NCBI RefSeq assembly: GCF_000340215.1
Contig: NW_006921534.1
Span: forward strand, 4,091,041 to 4,155,040
DNA: 64,000 nt
Source: Pseudocercospora fijiensis CIRAD86
Lineage: Eukaryota > Ascomycota > Dothideomycetes > Mycosphaerellales > Mycosphaerellaceae
Reading direction: 5' to 3'
Shown here: piece after piece, positions 34,801 to 47,100 of the stretch
Layout of the letters: each line of letters starts with the position of its first letter
How positions within the stretch are numbered: the stretch's first letter is position 1
The notes under the pieces: model-generated
Database searches by the model: none
Told to the model about the DNA's origin: nothing
What the model saw: the letters and a program-made list of their open reading frames with translations, nothing else
Made by a program: the position numbers and the translations under genes

Positions 34801-35320
34801 GGCTTAAGAATACTAAAAGGCCTACTACGATAAGCGTTACACACTAATAACCTTCAAACAAGGCGATATAGTTATACTTAGCACTAAGAACCTCCGCATC
34901 CGTAAACACCTATCGCCTAATAGTAAAACAAGGCCTAAGCTCGCACTAAGATACATTGGCCTATTTCGCATCCGAGAACCGAAGGGCAATAGCTAGGCCT
35001 ACTAGTTATAGCTTCTACCTTATTACACTATCTATAACACCTTCTATATCTCCCTCCTCAAACTATACTACTAGCGCGAAGGCGATAAAGCACCTACTGA
35101 ATCCGAGGACATACTAGCTAATAGCGAAGAGCTATAGTCTGTAGAACGTATCCTAAAGCATCGGACTAGGTAGGGCAAGAAGGAGTACCTATTAAGATAG
35201 CAAGGCTATTTACCTAAATAGGACTTATAGGAGGCTGAAGACTCGTTTAAAGATATAACTAAGTTGTTAAATAAGTATTAGACTAGCGTAAAGAATACAA
35301 AGAAGGCTAAGAGCTTATAA
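31860..35320 (+). pseudogene. element Z pol: RT, RNase H, integrase, chromodomain
   Basis: The reverse transcriptase covers about 32100-32950. It starts with an open segment (31991-32464) that has 'GLRLYINYRRLNAITIKDRY' (family DYRxLNxxTxKxRYPLP) and then 'TAFRTRYRHFEY', 'PFGLANAPATFQ' and the active site YLDN at 32600-32611 (YLDD in working enzymes). Next come '[13 protein letters not shown]', an RNase H part (about 33000-33400), an integrase core (34124-34650, with 'IIDFITGLP' and 'VIIDRFTKGARYIP') and a chromodomain remnant (35155-35285, 'EYLL..QGYLPK..LQEAEDSF'). Most breaks are TAG from CAG or TGG. Confidence 0.9.
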
Positions 35321-36591
35321 TGCCTATAATGTTACTACTAAGCCTAGGAACAATGCCACCCCCGGGGTGCTATTAGCTAACTAATTAGAGGCAAGCAATT
35401 GTTAGTAACAAAGGACAATAAGACTACACTACTAGGGTAAACGCGCACTAAGTGTCAACAAGCGCGCTATAACGCGTCAACTATTCGCTGCTCTTCTAGG
35501 AAACCACCTCTCTACTAACGCGCCCTATAGGTCCCCCTCTTGTTCCTTTATTCTATCGAGGCTTTAAGGCCTAGGCGATTTACGAGGACGACGCGCGCGT
35601 AAATGGCGATAGTAATAATAACGACGGCGCGGCCGGCGCGGCTATATTAGTAACAGTGTTACGGAGTATACTACTATTTAAGAAAGGAAGGATACCGCTA
35701 TATTAGTAACGGTGTTGCCGGGTTGTTATTAGTTAAAGAAGATAAAGTTGGCGCTAAGACGACTAGCGCTGCTATTGTTAACATTACTTACTGTTGTCGC
35801 TGCGCCTATAGACACAACCTTACCTACACTACGAGCCTAAGGCACCTTTAATCAAAACTTTGATTAAAGCTTTAAGCCTATTAAAGGTTTGATCAAAACC
35901 TTAAGGCTAAGTCAAAACTTTAACTAAGTCAAAAGATTAAGCGACTAATAGACTAACTAAGGGCAAAACTATAGAGCTAAGCTAGCCGGGGTCGATCTTG
36001 CGGACAATAGGTTACTCCTCGATCTATCTAACCCTTTAAGCGAGGCGAACCTCTACTACTGCACTTACAATAGCCTTTACCTATAGAAACTAGACAAGCT
36101 GTGTTTTTTTTGAAAAGATAAGATAAGATTGACACTTGAAGGCTACTAAACCTAGCTAATTGGGGCTAGCGAAACTACGAATAATAAGAACAACCCTCGG
36201 AACGGACAAACCCTCGGAGCGGACATTTCTAGGTCTTTTAGAGTAGACGTAGAGAACTCGGTACGACATTACTTAGAGCGGAGGCAGGGCTGCAATACCT
36301 CGTACGTCTACCTATTATAGCAGGAAAGACGCGCTCGTATTGTAATTAGTCGAAGGCCCTTAATTCTTATAGATACATATTACTTTATAGTTCATTATAT
36401 ATAGAGATAGCGCAGTTAGAGTTGTATATTGTGTTGTTTAGAGGTAAGGTTTGATATAGTTATATAATTAGGTAGTTGAGTGTTCAATTTAGTGCGGGCT
36501 AAGCAGCTTATTAGACTTGCTAAGTTAGCGGCAATAGAGGTCGTAGAACATAGACAGGCTACGAGGGCGCGGCCTTTAGAAGGGAAGCGTA
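35321..36591. other. 3' untranslated region of element Z
   Basis: About 1.27 kb between pol and the 3' LTR with no recognised gene. It contains copy 6 of the palindromic motif, a GC-rich stretch near 35590-35640 and short TTTGATC/GATCAAA-type repeats near 35850-35930. Confidence 0.55.
35350..35376. other. palindromic hairpin motif, copy 6
   Basis: Core TGCCACCCCCGGGGTGCTAT. It lies just after the pol frame of element Z, and the same motif marks gene borders in element Y. Confidence 0.7.
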
Positions 36592-36787
36592 TATTAGAGC
36601 TAAAGAGGCTATACGTAATTGGCATATAATTAGGCCGAGTGAAGCTAGGGTCTTAGTGCCTTAGGCAGGGCTTAGCGCTTAGCGTTAGGCTAACTCTCCT
36701 GCCTTCCTCCCTCTCCTCCTAGATCCTTATCGAATACTACTCGTACCTACTACCACCCTATCTACCTGCTGACATACCCTTCTTACA
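36592..36787 (+). repeat. 3' LTR of element Z
   Basis: 196 bp, ends CTTCTTACA and is followed by the CTATA duplication. The start TGTCAG has become TATTAG by two RIP-type changes. Confidence 0.93.
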
Positions 36788-37068
36788 CTATATCGCTATA
36801 AACGGTATAGATAGTCTTTTGTAATATAAGGAAATCCTTTAGGTGCCTATCTACGCCTTCGGATAGTAGAGCGCTTACTATAATAGGTCTTATCTACGAA
36901 GACAATCTACTCGCTTATCTAGTATTCTATATTAACTAGGTACGCTATTTCCGCCTATAGGTCTCGCTAAGAAGCCTATCGCTAAGTTACCTTATAGGTA
37001 AAGTCCTTATTCCTTATATATCTCTAGATAGTAGTAACGCCGATATATACTCTAAATTTAAGTACTAT
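36788..37068 (-). pseudogene. Tc1/mariner transposase, second piece
   Basis: Minus-strand reading gives 'TTIQRYIRNKDFTYKVT'-like residues (reading TAG as Gln), then 'IVFVDKTYYSKRSTIRRR', which matches the first catalytic Asp block (IVFVDEsgxxxRxxxRRxGWAPRG) with Glu changed to Lys. 'APKGFP' follows. The right end stops at the Helitron border and the left end at element Z. Confidence 0.83.
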
Positions 37069-37097
37069 CTAGTTGCGAGCGAAGCTCGCCTTACAAT
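37069..37097 (+). repeat. left inverted end of the Helitron
   Basis: CTAGTT then GCGAGCGAAGCTCGCC and TTACA. It is the inverted counterpart of 61432-61460 with a 2-base gap, and can itself fold (GCGAGC/GCTCGC, loop GAA). Confidence 0.65.
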
Positions 37098-37355
37098 AAC
37101 AAGGAGGTAGATAGAGTTGCAGGAATCGCTACTCGGCTACTACGTAACCGCTAAGCTAGCCCCGGATTTTAGAAACCCCGCAACCTAATTAGCTAAATCC
37201 TATAAGGTAGAGACCTCGAAGCCTAAGGCTACACTTTAACGTTACTTCCTTTATAGCGCGACAATGCGACGATAACAATGCCTTAACACTACTACCCTAC
37301 TATTACGATGCGACAATGCTACGATGCGCTAATAGCAAGAAGCGCTAAACCGTAC

Positions 37356-37440
37356 CCTCCGCAAACCGCACCTCCGCAAACCGCACCTCCGCAAACCGCA
37401 CCTCCGTAAACCGCACCTCCGTATACCGCACCTCCGCATA
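37356..37440 (+). repeat. 15-bp tandem repeat, about 5.7 copies
   Basis: Unit CCTCCGCAAACCGCA, later copies with RIP-type changes. It lies in the 5' non-coding part of the Helitron. Confidence 0.92.
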
Positions 37441-38090
37441 CTATATATAAGGCTAAAAACAAAAAAAAAACCCCCCGGATAGGACGGACCGGAGGCAAAA
37501 CTATAGACGGGCAATACCCGGAGTTACTCTTACGGATACGATATAAACCTCGAGCTTTTGACCCTTTAAGACAAGTTACGAATTAACTAAGTAAACATGC
37601 CTACTAGACTTCGACCTTATACACTTCCGAAGAAGTGCCGCTATAGAAAATTAGGCGGACTGATTTTAGAGTAGTACAAGGCAGCACCCGCCGCTAGTTT
37701 ATTAGGCTGCTAGCTGCCTTAGAAAAGACTATTAAATAGCCTAAATCCCTTAGGTTCCCTACGTAACTTAATAACTAGGCGCAAAGGATTACTATAACTC
37801 CTTACCTAGTTATAGCTAGGCGACGCTTCGTCTTAGTCGATTATTATTAGTTAAAGGTCGTAAATTGCAGTATTATTATATACCCTTATTACTTACCCTT
37901 ATTGCTACTGCCTACGGTAATAGCTTAGTTAGAGAGGGAAGGCAGGCAGAAGTGAGGTTTAAATAGCATACTAGTTAAGTGTTTAATCCCCTATCTAGAA
38001 GCTATATTATTAACATTAAGTTAATACCGATAGTAACATTGCTCTATACTAAACTAGCACCTAAACTAGCACCCCTAAAGCCGACCGAGT

Positions 38091-38162
38091 TAAGTCGATT
38101 AAGCGCACTTCTAGCAAAAGCACACTAGCAAAAGTGATTAATACGATAACGACGGCGGCCTT
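38091..38162 (+). repeat. left copy of a subterminal direct repeat of the Helitron
   Basis: About 70 bp starting TTAAGTCGATTAAGCGCA and ending near AACGACGGCGGCCT. It matches 61346-61415 in the same orientation. Confidence 0.75.
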
Positions 38163-38180
38163 AGGCTCTAAGAATCCTCG

Positions 38181-38512
38181 TAGAAGAAGGGTACTAAAGT
38201 GAAGGGCAAGTTAAGACCGAGCCTTAGCGAGTGTTTAAGTTGTCCGGAACGCAACGTTAGTAGAAGGAGGGTACTAAAGTAGAGGGCAAGTTGAGACCGA
38301 GCCTTAGCGAGTGTTTAAGTTGTCCGAAACGCAACGTTAGCAGAAGGAGGGTACTAAAGTAGAGGGCAAGTTAAGACCGAGCCTTAGCGAGTATTTAAGT
38401 TATCCGGAACGCAACGTTAGTAGAAGGAGGGTACTAAAGTGGAGGGCAAGTTAAGACCGAGCCTTAGCGAGTGTTTAAGTTGTCCGGAACGCAACGTTAG
38501 TAGAAGGGTAGT
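38181..38512 (+). repeat. 80-bp tandem repeat, about 4 copies
   Basis: GTACTAAAGT recurs at 38191, 38271, 38351 and 38431, an 80-bp period. Copies differ by a few transitions. It lies in the 5' leader of the Helitron. Confidence 0.95.
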
Positions 38513-38799
38513 AGAACTAAGAACCTATCCCCTCTGCCGTAACTATTCCCCCTTACCCTAAGCGACAACGTTAGCAAAGGGCTACACAATCTATAGAATG
38601 CAAACTACGCTTATAAAGAACTTAGAATAATCGTCTTGCTTCTAGTTATATCGGTGCTATATATAAACGCGTAGATGCCGGTAACCGACGGGACTTTGTA
38701 TATAAAAGCAGCTACATTTACTTCGGTAGGCTCCGTTCTTACGTTATCTCGCTACTTCTCCTTCTCTTTCTATTAGTGCGTCGCTTCCGCTTCTCTATC

Positions 38800-38853
38800 T
38801 CCTTCTCCTTCTCCTTCTCCTTCTCCTTCTCCTTCTCCTTCTCCTTCTCCTTC
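38800..38853 (+). repeat. (CTCCTT)n microsatellite
   Basis: A pyrimidine hexamer repeat at the start of the Helitron coding region; it would read Ser-Phe on the plus strand. Confidence 0.9.
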
Positions 38854-38999
38854 TTCCTCGGCCTCCGCCTTCCCTTAAACAAGCACTACCTGCTCCTAAC
38901 ACGCCTCGAGCTATATACAAACGATCTAACAATCCTATATTACCCTACTAAGAAATGGCGCCGAAAGACAATAATATGCCTACCTTATACTAGCCTTAG

Positions 39000-41900
39000 G
39001 CGAACCTACCGTTAAGCTAAGCGCGCCCTCCGAGCAATATGCCGCCCCTTCCTACGAACATGCCGCCCTTTCCTACTAATATGCTACCTTCTCCTACTAA
39101 TATACCGCCGCCGCCGCCGCTAGTACCTTTATAATAGCTACTATAGCCTTTCCTATCCGATCGCAAATAGCCGCCGACTTAGCGTTATAACTACTGCTTT
39201 CTTAATAAAGATACTATCTAGTATATAGGCGTTAAGAAGAAGAATAGACCGCCTGTTAATCGATGCGCCGCGTATCGAAGATATAGTATATAAGTCAATC
39301 TACTTAGCAACTAGGAGATTACTAAGGTTACTAAGCGTATAGCAAGTACCGCCGCTCTGCCTAATCCCCTATTGTCTCGAGTCCCGCGTATAGTCCTTCC
39401 TGCCCCTAGACCTTTAGTAATTCCTATAAGCGTATACTCCTACGTTACCGTTCGACCCTACTATCTATTAAGTTAACTATCCCCTAATACTTTAGCCTTA
39501 TAGCAAGCGCAGATAGTAGCTATACGTTAAGCTAGACACGATGCTCGATAGAGTCCCTAGCCGCTACTAATGTCTAGTCTAACGCTAACTAATATCCGTA
39601 ATCCTAGTATATTACCTATATCTTAGTAGCATAGTTAAATATAGCAACAAGATAGGAAGCTTTAGTTCTAGTGCATTAATTATAGACATCCGCGACTATA
39701 GGAAGATTAAGGAGGCGAGATTAACGATTAATGCATCTACTGCGACATAATAACGCTAGACGATAACTTAGATACTAAGAATAAGTAGTGCATCTTTAAG
39801 AACTATAATAGCAACCGCTAGAGCTTTCTACGACCTAACGCTCTAGAATTAACTAAATGCTGCTATCCCTATTAGCCGCGATTTAATCCCCTTTTAAGCA
39901 TTTACGCTAGTCCTAGCCCCGGTACTAGTACTAGTACTAGTGCTAGTGCTAGTGCTAGTGCTAGTGCTAGTGCTAGTGCTAGTACTAGTGCTAGTGCTAA
40001 TGCTAATACTAATGCTAGTGCTAGTGCTAGTAGTAGAAATACTTCTACCTACTCTTTTCTCTTAACTCTAGAGTTATAGCAACAAGCTAGCTCCTTTCGA
40101 ATGTCTTAAGCGCCGACCTCTACTCCGCTTAGTAGCTCTTCTTAACTAGCTACTCCGTCGCAGCAAGCACCCCGAGCCGTATACTCGTATATCTAACGTA
40201 AGCGAATAGATCGGCGTAGTCGATTCCTTAATTATAAAGATCCTCCGCTAGTTGCTTTAGACTAATAACAAGTTATAGCTGCTATCGATAATATCGACGA
40301 GGGGTTGCTAGTAGAGTTTTATAACAGTATCGATAGAGATATCCTTAAAAACTGTACGCGATATTACGAGCGCTAGTTTGGTTTGAACCTAGCAAAGAAT
40401 AACGGTATATGCAGTCGCTACGTTAATCGCGATTACCCGAGTAAGATGCAGCCGGGCGATCCGTTTCTATTTAGCGATAGGAACAATATAGATCCTAGTC
40501 GTATACTAGAGGAACTTCTTAGCCTTTCTACTGCTAAAGAACTGCTTATCGCGCGCGTCTATGTCTAGATGTTAGTGTTCTATATACGAGGCTAGCAGTA
40601 GAAGTATCGTAGCTATATCTGTAACTTTCTAAAGGACGTTATTACGGTCTATTACAAGCTGCCTCGCATTCCGCAAGAGCTTAACTTAGTTATACTCCGA
40701 CCCCGATAGAAGCTATAGCAAGAGCTAGCACGTTCCGGTATCGAGGACACCGAGGAAGAAGACGTATAGGCTAAAGATCGAGAGCGGAAGCGCCTACAGT
40801 TCCGAGAAGAATTCCGCGTACGTCGTGCTCGGGTATTAAATGCGCTCCGTTAGCTTAAGGAGAACAATTAGCACTATCGTAATATACTCGTTAACGAGGA
40901 GGCTCTTAGTTAATTGCTAGAGGACAATACTATCGAGGACCTACTTAAATCTACTAAATACGACGAGAATGCCGCTATACCTCGAGACTATCCGCCTACT
41001 ACTCGCCCCGTCGACTACCCTCCTTATAGCGGCATTTCTATCGCACCTAACCCGCCTTAAGCACCGTAGTTCTTATGCTCTAGTTATAGCTTCCCCCGTA
41101 GTATATAGTAGCGTTCCTACTACGACGTTAATCTTCCTCCGGATAGGCGTATTTAGTACGAATGCGTATAGTACGCTTATAGAATTGTCGACTTAAAGTA
41201 TACCGCTAAGCTTAAGTAGTGCATTGCTAGCAATTATAAGACTACTCGTAATTAGTTCTTATATACTACTCTTAGCATTCCTATACCTATTAATTAGTAT
41301 AACGCCGCTCTTTCTAACAAAGCAGAATGCCTCTAGCATATCTAGATGCCTGTCTAGCTAGCTAAGAAGCCGACTTAGGCTTCGCTAGTGCTATTATATC
41401 CTGCGCCTTTACCTCCTATTCCTGCCTTTAACCCGGGCTTTAACGTCGGTCTAACGTAGGGTGCTAGCGAACCTAATCTAGATAAAGACCTTAGCTACGA
41501 CTACGCCGCCGTTCCGAATCTCTATCTATAGCACCGAGCTCTTAATTAGCTACAGGATCGTCTTCGTCGTCGGCGCGCTAGAGAGGCGGTTATAGGTCTA
41601 GTAGACGATCCGCCCGAGTAGCCTCTATAGCTATCGTATATAACCTAGCTAGATTACGACAAGATCCTAATTAATAAACTCGACCGTTCTTATCCGCTTA
41701 TAGCTATAGCATTCCCTACCCTTCTACCTTAGGGCAAGGGTAATCCTAATTAGCTACGTCCTCGTAATATATCGTTCGAGTAGGCCGTCGAATACTATAT
41801 AAGATACTAGGACAGCCGCTTTGCTAGTTATAAGCGCTAGCCCTACTTCGTCTTTAATAAGGGCATAAGATACTACGTTCTAAAAGCGGCCGCCTTCTTT

Positions 41901-43675
41901 GCTAACAAATACGAAAAGGATGGTATAGAAGTAAGCGTAGAAACTATCGAGGCAGTACTAGCCGCTAATCCGAAAGTAGACAAGGAGGCCGGGCGTTTGT
42001 TGAATTCTATCGTACGCGTTAGTAGTTAGATTCGTAGTACGCGGCTATATTAGAATAGTCGTCGTGTTAACCTAGAGACTTATATACATACGCTTAGTAA
42101 GCCTAACCTGTTTTGTACGGTTAGTGCTGCCGATCTGTAATAGGACTCTATTGCTAGGCTTATGCCTAGATACGAGCAATAGAAGCGCCTCGGACCTTAC
42201 TAGCGCGTAAAGAAGGCCCGTAAAAGCCTACGGAAGTTTCTATATATCGCTAATACCTATATTATACGCCGCTTCTAATACCTTCTAGAGAAGGTACTTA
42301 AGCCAAAGTTCAATGTTATAGACTATTAGTACCGCTTCGAATAGCAGAATCGTAGTAGCTATTACGTTCACTTCTTCCTTTAGTGTAATCTCCCGAAGCT
42401 AGGAGTTAATATAGCCGAAGTACGACAAGAGTTTGCTAGGCAATAGGGAATCTATATTACTATATTAAATCCGGAGCCTAGTCGTAATCTTAGACAAGGC
42501 GCTACTATTTAGGCCGATACTAAAGAGCTTAGCAATAATTAGTAGGATCTCGCTAATATTATTAACCGGGTTTAGCGCTACGTTTATAATAACTATTATT
42601 AGGCTAAGCGTAGGGATAACCCGGATAGTAAACTATGCTGTCGCTTCCATTTCCCTAGGAGGCATCGAGACTAGGCAGAGGTTAATTATAAGCACAATAA
42701 TAGGCATCTTGGCTTCACTGCTACCTATAACGACTCCTTCCTCGGCTATTTCAATCGGCTTATATCGATTGCCTAGCGAGCTAATTGCGACATTACCCCT
42801 TGCACTACACTTTACGCTATTATGCAGTATATCCTAAAGTACTATAGCAAGACTAAGGTTAAGAGTCGTTCCTATAACGATATTATAAAGGGCCTACTGC
42901 CTCTAATCAACTATAATAAGCCGCTTCTATCTATAGTTGCTAAGTTGCTTAATATCTTAATTACAGAGCGAGACTAGCCTGCCTAAGAGGTAGCCTATTT
43001 CAACCTCCGCCTCTCTCTTTAGAAAGGCAGCCGGACTATAGTTACCCTCGATTGCCGTCCTTATATTAAGTAGACTAGTCCTATTCATCTTCTACCTAGA
43101 GAGAATAAGGATAAACCGGCGGATATAGATGCTAATGCTAATACTAATGCTAATGCTAATGCTAATGCTAATGCTGCTGCTAAGACAAACAACCTAGGTA
43201 GTTAGCGGCGTCGTGCACTAGGTAAGACTATAATGCAGAAATATCTAGCTCGCCCGGACTTAGCCGAGGAGGTGTCGCTTTTCTAGTACCTAACTACGTA
43301 GAATCTACAAGCTAGTAGAACTCCTCGTCCGCTTAGAAACCCTAAGAGAGACGCCCGCCTAATTAACTACTTCCCTCGCTATCCCTCTAGCCCCGATAAG
43401 CCGAAGTATAGCGAGTACTAGCGCATAAAGATATAGGCTTATTACCCGTTCCGTTAGCTGCTAGACTGTTCTAATAAGACCCTATACTACTTTCTAGATA
43501 AGCCTAACATCGAATTCTATATATAGGATGTAGTACTATAGTACTATCGCGCGAGACACGCCTATCCTAAAGACTATCTCTAGGATATCGATCGTAGCAA
43601 CGACGACGATTTTATCGATCCTAAGCTATAGAACCTCGGTAAGCCTACAAACTTTAACGCCCTTTATAGTCTATT
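39000..43675 (+). pseudogene. Helitron protein, N-terminal part: DUF6570 and Rep domain
   Basis: Plus-strand reading through TAG shows a Cys-rich stretch (about 39700-39890), a Ser/Ala repeat and an open segment at 40383-40568 containing 'CSRYVNRDYPSKM' and 'PFLFSDRNNIDP'. That segment continues with 'ELLSLSTAKELLIARVYV', the layout of DUF6570 in Helitron proteins. The Rep region follows: 'AFPTLLPQGKGN' near 41715, 'NLFCTVSAADL' near 42110, 'RFQYLLEKVLKPKFNVIDYQYRFE'-like near 42270, and 'VHFFLQC' near 42370. Next come 'GFTATYNDSFLGYFNRLISI' near 42720 and 'MQYILKYYSKT' near 42830 (the latter two resemble the rolling-circle motif region), then 'SLFQYLT' near 43280. The frame is cut at 43675 by element W and resumes at 57470. 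Confidence 0.85.
39915..40032 (+). repeat. (GCTAGT)n microsatellite inside the Helitron frame
   Basis: Hexamer run reading Ser-Ala or Ser-Thr repeats. A related GCTAAT run (Ala-Asn) lies at 43132-43174. Confidence 0.9.
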
Positions 43676-43846
43676 TGTTAGGATACGCTCTATAGAGCGG
43701 AGACGGACACGATTCTAGTATACAAAGATAATTGATTGTTAGTTAGTTACTAGCCTAGGAAACTATATATATTAATCGTTATAATCTACGGCAGAATCGA
43801 TAGTATCCGAAGTAGGATCGGCCGTACTAATGTCTAAACCGTAACA
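43676..43846 (-). repeat. 3' LTR of element W
   Basis: 171 bp, same length as its partner; ends TG..CA are intact in this copy. Confidence 0.93.
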
Positions 43847-44109
43847 ACCTCCCCCCTAAAAGGAAAGACTTGTACGCCCTCGTATATAATACGCCGCCTA
43901 ATGCTTCTTAGTACCGTCTCCTATTGTTCGTATTGTGCCTATATTTATACTAATAGGTGCCTTCTGCACTATGTCCTATTAATAGAACTACGTACTATAC
44001 TAATACTTATGCACTATATCCTATTGATCGTATTGCGGGCTGTACTAATGCTTATGCTAATAGGTGCTTTCTACACTGTTGCTCGCTTATGCTAACGGGT
44101 GCTTCTTAC

Positions 44110-47100
44110 CGCGCTTAGGGGTAGAAGGCGAACTATCGTCGGCCTAGGCGTTAAGGGCATCGCGCTTACGCTTGCGCTTCGATTCCGGGGTCTCCGTAGA
44201 GGGCTCTAGCGGAGCGACGGTCGGTGTAATAGTAGCCTTCTTACGGAGGACGTACAGATCTATCTCCTTAGCAATGCTATTATACGGGCCTATAACCTTA
44301 GCTATATGCGCCGCCGTCTTATAGGTAGTGTCTAGCGCCGCGTTAGGCATTATCTTCTTAGTAAGCTTATTAAAATCGATTAAGCCGTCGCTATAGCGGG
44401 CGTCTAGGCCTAAAGCGTATTTATCGAGGTATTAATCGGTTACCTCCTATAGGCCGTTAATCTCCGCTTCGGTAGCATTACTAATACTACCGCCGAGAAT
44501 TGCTAGCGAATCGGCCGGAACTGAGGCGGCGATAGGTAGGTTGCCGGCAGCATCGCGGAGAAAATCATCCGCGAGGAGCGCTATGTTTTACTTGCCGGTC
44601 TAAAGCGCGACCTATACTACTACGCGATTCTAAGCGGCTATTACTAGCATCGCATCTCTACTGTCCTTTATCTACGTTATAAGGTCGTCGTATTACTTAG
44701 CCTACCGATATACGAGAAGTGCGTTTTAGTTAAGGGCGCGGTTAGTAAGCATCGTCTAATTAACTACTAGTTGTAGGCGACCGCCGGCGCTACTTAGAGC
44801 GTACGGTAGTAGGGTCGGCAGTAGCGGCAATTTAAGGTCTATCTGCTTGATCGAGCTAGGGAATATAGTAGCATTGTCGGCGTCGTTGCTCGTTTTACGC
44901 GGCAGAGGCGGTAGCGGCGGCATACTATAGTTATTGTCTATACGAGGTCGCGTATAGCCTAGCTTATCGGAATCTAGCTATTTGTTAACGCGACCGCCTC
45001 GCGACCCGTTATTTTAGTTTCGCGATAGTAGTAGGGCGGCCTAGGCTAGAATCTTACTAAAGGTAACAGCGTTCGTAGTATCGCCCTCGTCCGGCTTATA
45101 ATCGTTATTAGGAACGAGGTAGGAGGATACCGGATCCTACGTCTCGTCGACGTTGTACTAACGAGCGCTCTCGTTGCGATCCGCGAGCGAATTAACTACG
45201 TCTTCCTTCGTAGTCGCCGGTACGAAGGCGTTAGGGACCGGTCGCTTGTTTATCGTCTTTTTTAGCTAGTTCTTTACGATTCCCGTAGGAACCGTAAAGC
45301 CCGCAGGCGGGTTAGCTATAATCTTGTCTATATAGGCCTTAAATAGCTTACTTATATAGTCCTTATCTCTAAAGGATAGCTAGATAATAGCGTTCTAATC
45401 GATAGCGATCTTCTTATCGAGGGTAAGTATAGGAATCTTCTTCTATTTAGCCTTAGCGTAGCTTATATACTCGCGATATCCTACTAGGACCTAAGGATAG
45501 CTATGCGATTTGTAGGTAACCGTGTCGTCGTATATCTTATTCGGCTCGACGAGGTCGGCGGTATAGCCCTCTCCTCGTAGAGAATAGACGCCGTAGACGT
45601 ATACGTAGCGCTAACAATAATCTTCGACGTCCTAGGTAACGGCTAGTTCGCCTAACTAACGGCGTTACGGCAACGGTAGTCCTTACGCGTTGAATATAGT
45701 AGACTAGTAACGCTAGAGCTGCTTAGCGCTAATTAGGCTAGCTACTTTTATACGTATTAGTATATAGACGTATCGGTCGCTTATTTGCGCGTTTTCCGGC
45801 GGGAATCGGAGCGTTATTAATCGACCTATAATAGGGTTAAACAGGAACTAATAGGCTAGAGCGTTAGTAAGATCGGCCTCGCTACCCTTTTCCTAAGCTA
45901 TTCTAGCGCTTACCTCGCGGTCGGCTCCTCGAACACGGTAAGTAATGTCCGAATTGTCGGGGGCGCGAGTATATAGGGCAGGTCGTCCGTTGCCTATAAT
46001 TGCGACGATATAATCGAAGGGAAGCGTTACTTCTACCTAATTATAGGCTGAAATTAGGGGAAGCGCTAGCAAGTTCTAGAAGTTCCGTACGAATTAGCGG
46101 ACGGCGAGGCCAATTGCGCGATAACGGACAGCCGGCGGTTACGCGAAGAAGCGATAGTCCGTAGGAGGCTAGTCGTCGATATCCTTTAGCGCGTAGCGTA
46201 AGTATACGTACTAGAATATAACTAACCGAGGAAAGATTCCTCCGAATGCGGTATCTAACGTTAAGAAGTCAAGTAGGCGGCCGTCCGTATTAAGGGCTCT
46301 ACGCGTATATATACGAATAAGGGTGCGTTCTGCGGCAGGATCGGTATAGTTAGGGGTGTCGTACTCGTTCTCTAGGTGTTCCTACTCCTCGATAAGTTCC
46401 GGTGCTCGAAAGATTAAGTAGTCTAGCTCTAAGCTACCGTTAGGGTAGCGGAAGGAGGTAACGGGATTATCGTGCTCGCGCTCCTAAAGAGTAGCGTCTA
46501 GGTCGTACACTAGTCGGGCGGTATAGTAATATAGTTCAGCTAGGATCTGTGTCCGATTATCGTAATGCGACAGTTTTAGATAGAGCGGGTAGAGCTTTAA
46601 GCGCGCCTAAATATACTCGACTTGCTAATCGTAGGGCTTATTTAGGCGGAATACCTCTAGTAAGGCACCTTCTTCGTTAAGTCTAAATATAGCTCGAAAG
46701 ATCTACTGCGCTCTATTATAGTAACGGTCGCCGTAGAATTCCTTATCGCCCTTAATTCCGGTAGACCGAATTCTAGCTACTAAGGCGTCGCACTCCTCCG
46801 ACTCCTTTAGCTACTAATTGTAGGCGGCTTCTAGCGCCTCTAATTGTCCGACGAAGCCGCGTACTCTTAACTCTTCGAGTATACGCTAGTACTAAGTAAA
46901 CTCGGCGTCGCGCCGGAATTAGTATACCTAGGGTCGAGGACCGGGCGGTAGTAAGGCGAATAGGATAATTCTAGCGTAGTCGGCTACGGCGCTCGGTAGT
47001 AGTCTCGACCGCGACGGTCGGAGTACCGTTGTTAGCTAAGTACTCGGTCGTAGGGATGCTAGTCGTAGGGATGCTAGTCGTAGGCGAGAACGCGAGGGTA

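Larger units (their letters stand above)
29637..36787 (+). mobile_element. LTR retrotransposon Z (Ty3 chromovirus, 7.15 kb), RIP-killed
   Basis: Bounded by 196-bp direct repeats (29637-29832 and 36592-36787) and by a perfect 5-bp duplication CTATA (29632-29636 and 36788-36792). A purine run at 36578-36587 precedes the 3' LTR, fixing plus orientation. Gene order is gag with a zinc knuckle, protease, reverse transcriptase, RNase H, integrase and chromodomain, as in chromoviruses of the Tf1/sushi type. The primer-binding site is complementary to the element's own LTR. It keeps the longest unbroken frames in the nest (31484-31840, 31991-32464), so it is the least mutated of the four. Confidence 0.92.

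Noticed and set aside
38181..38512. CRISPR-like array
   Set aside because: The 80-bp units are contiguous without unique spacers, and the DNA is eukaryotic.
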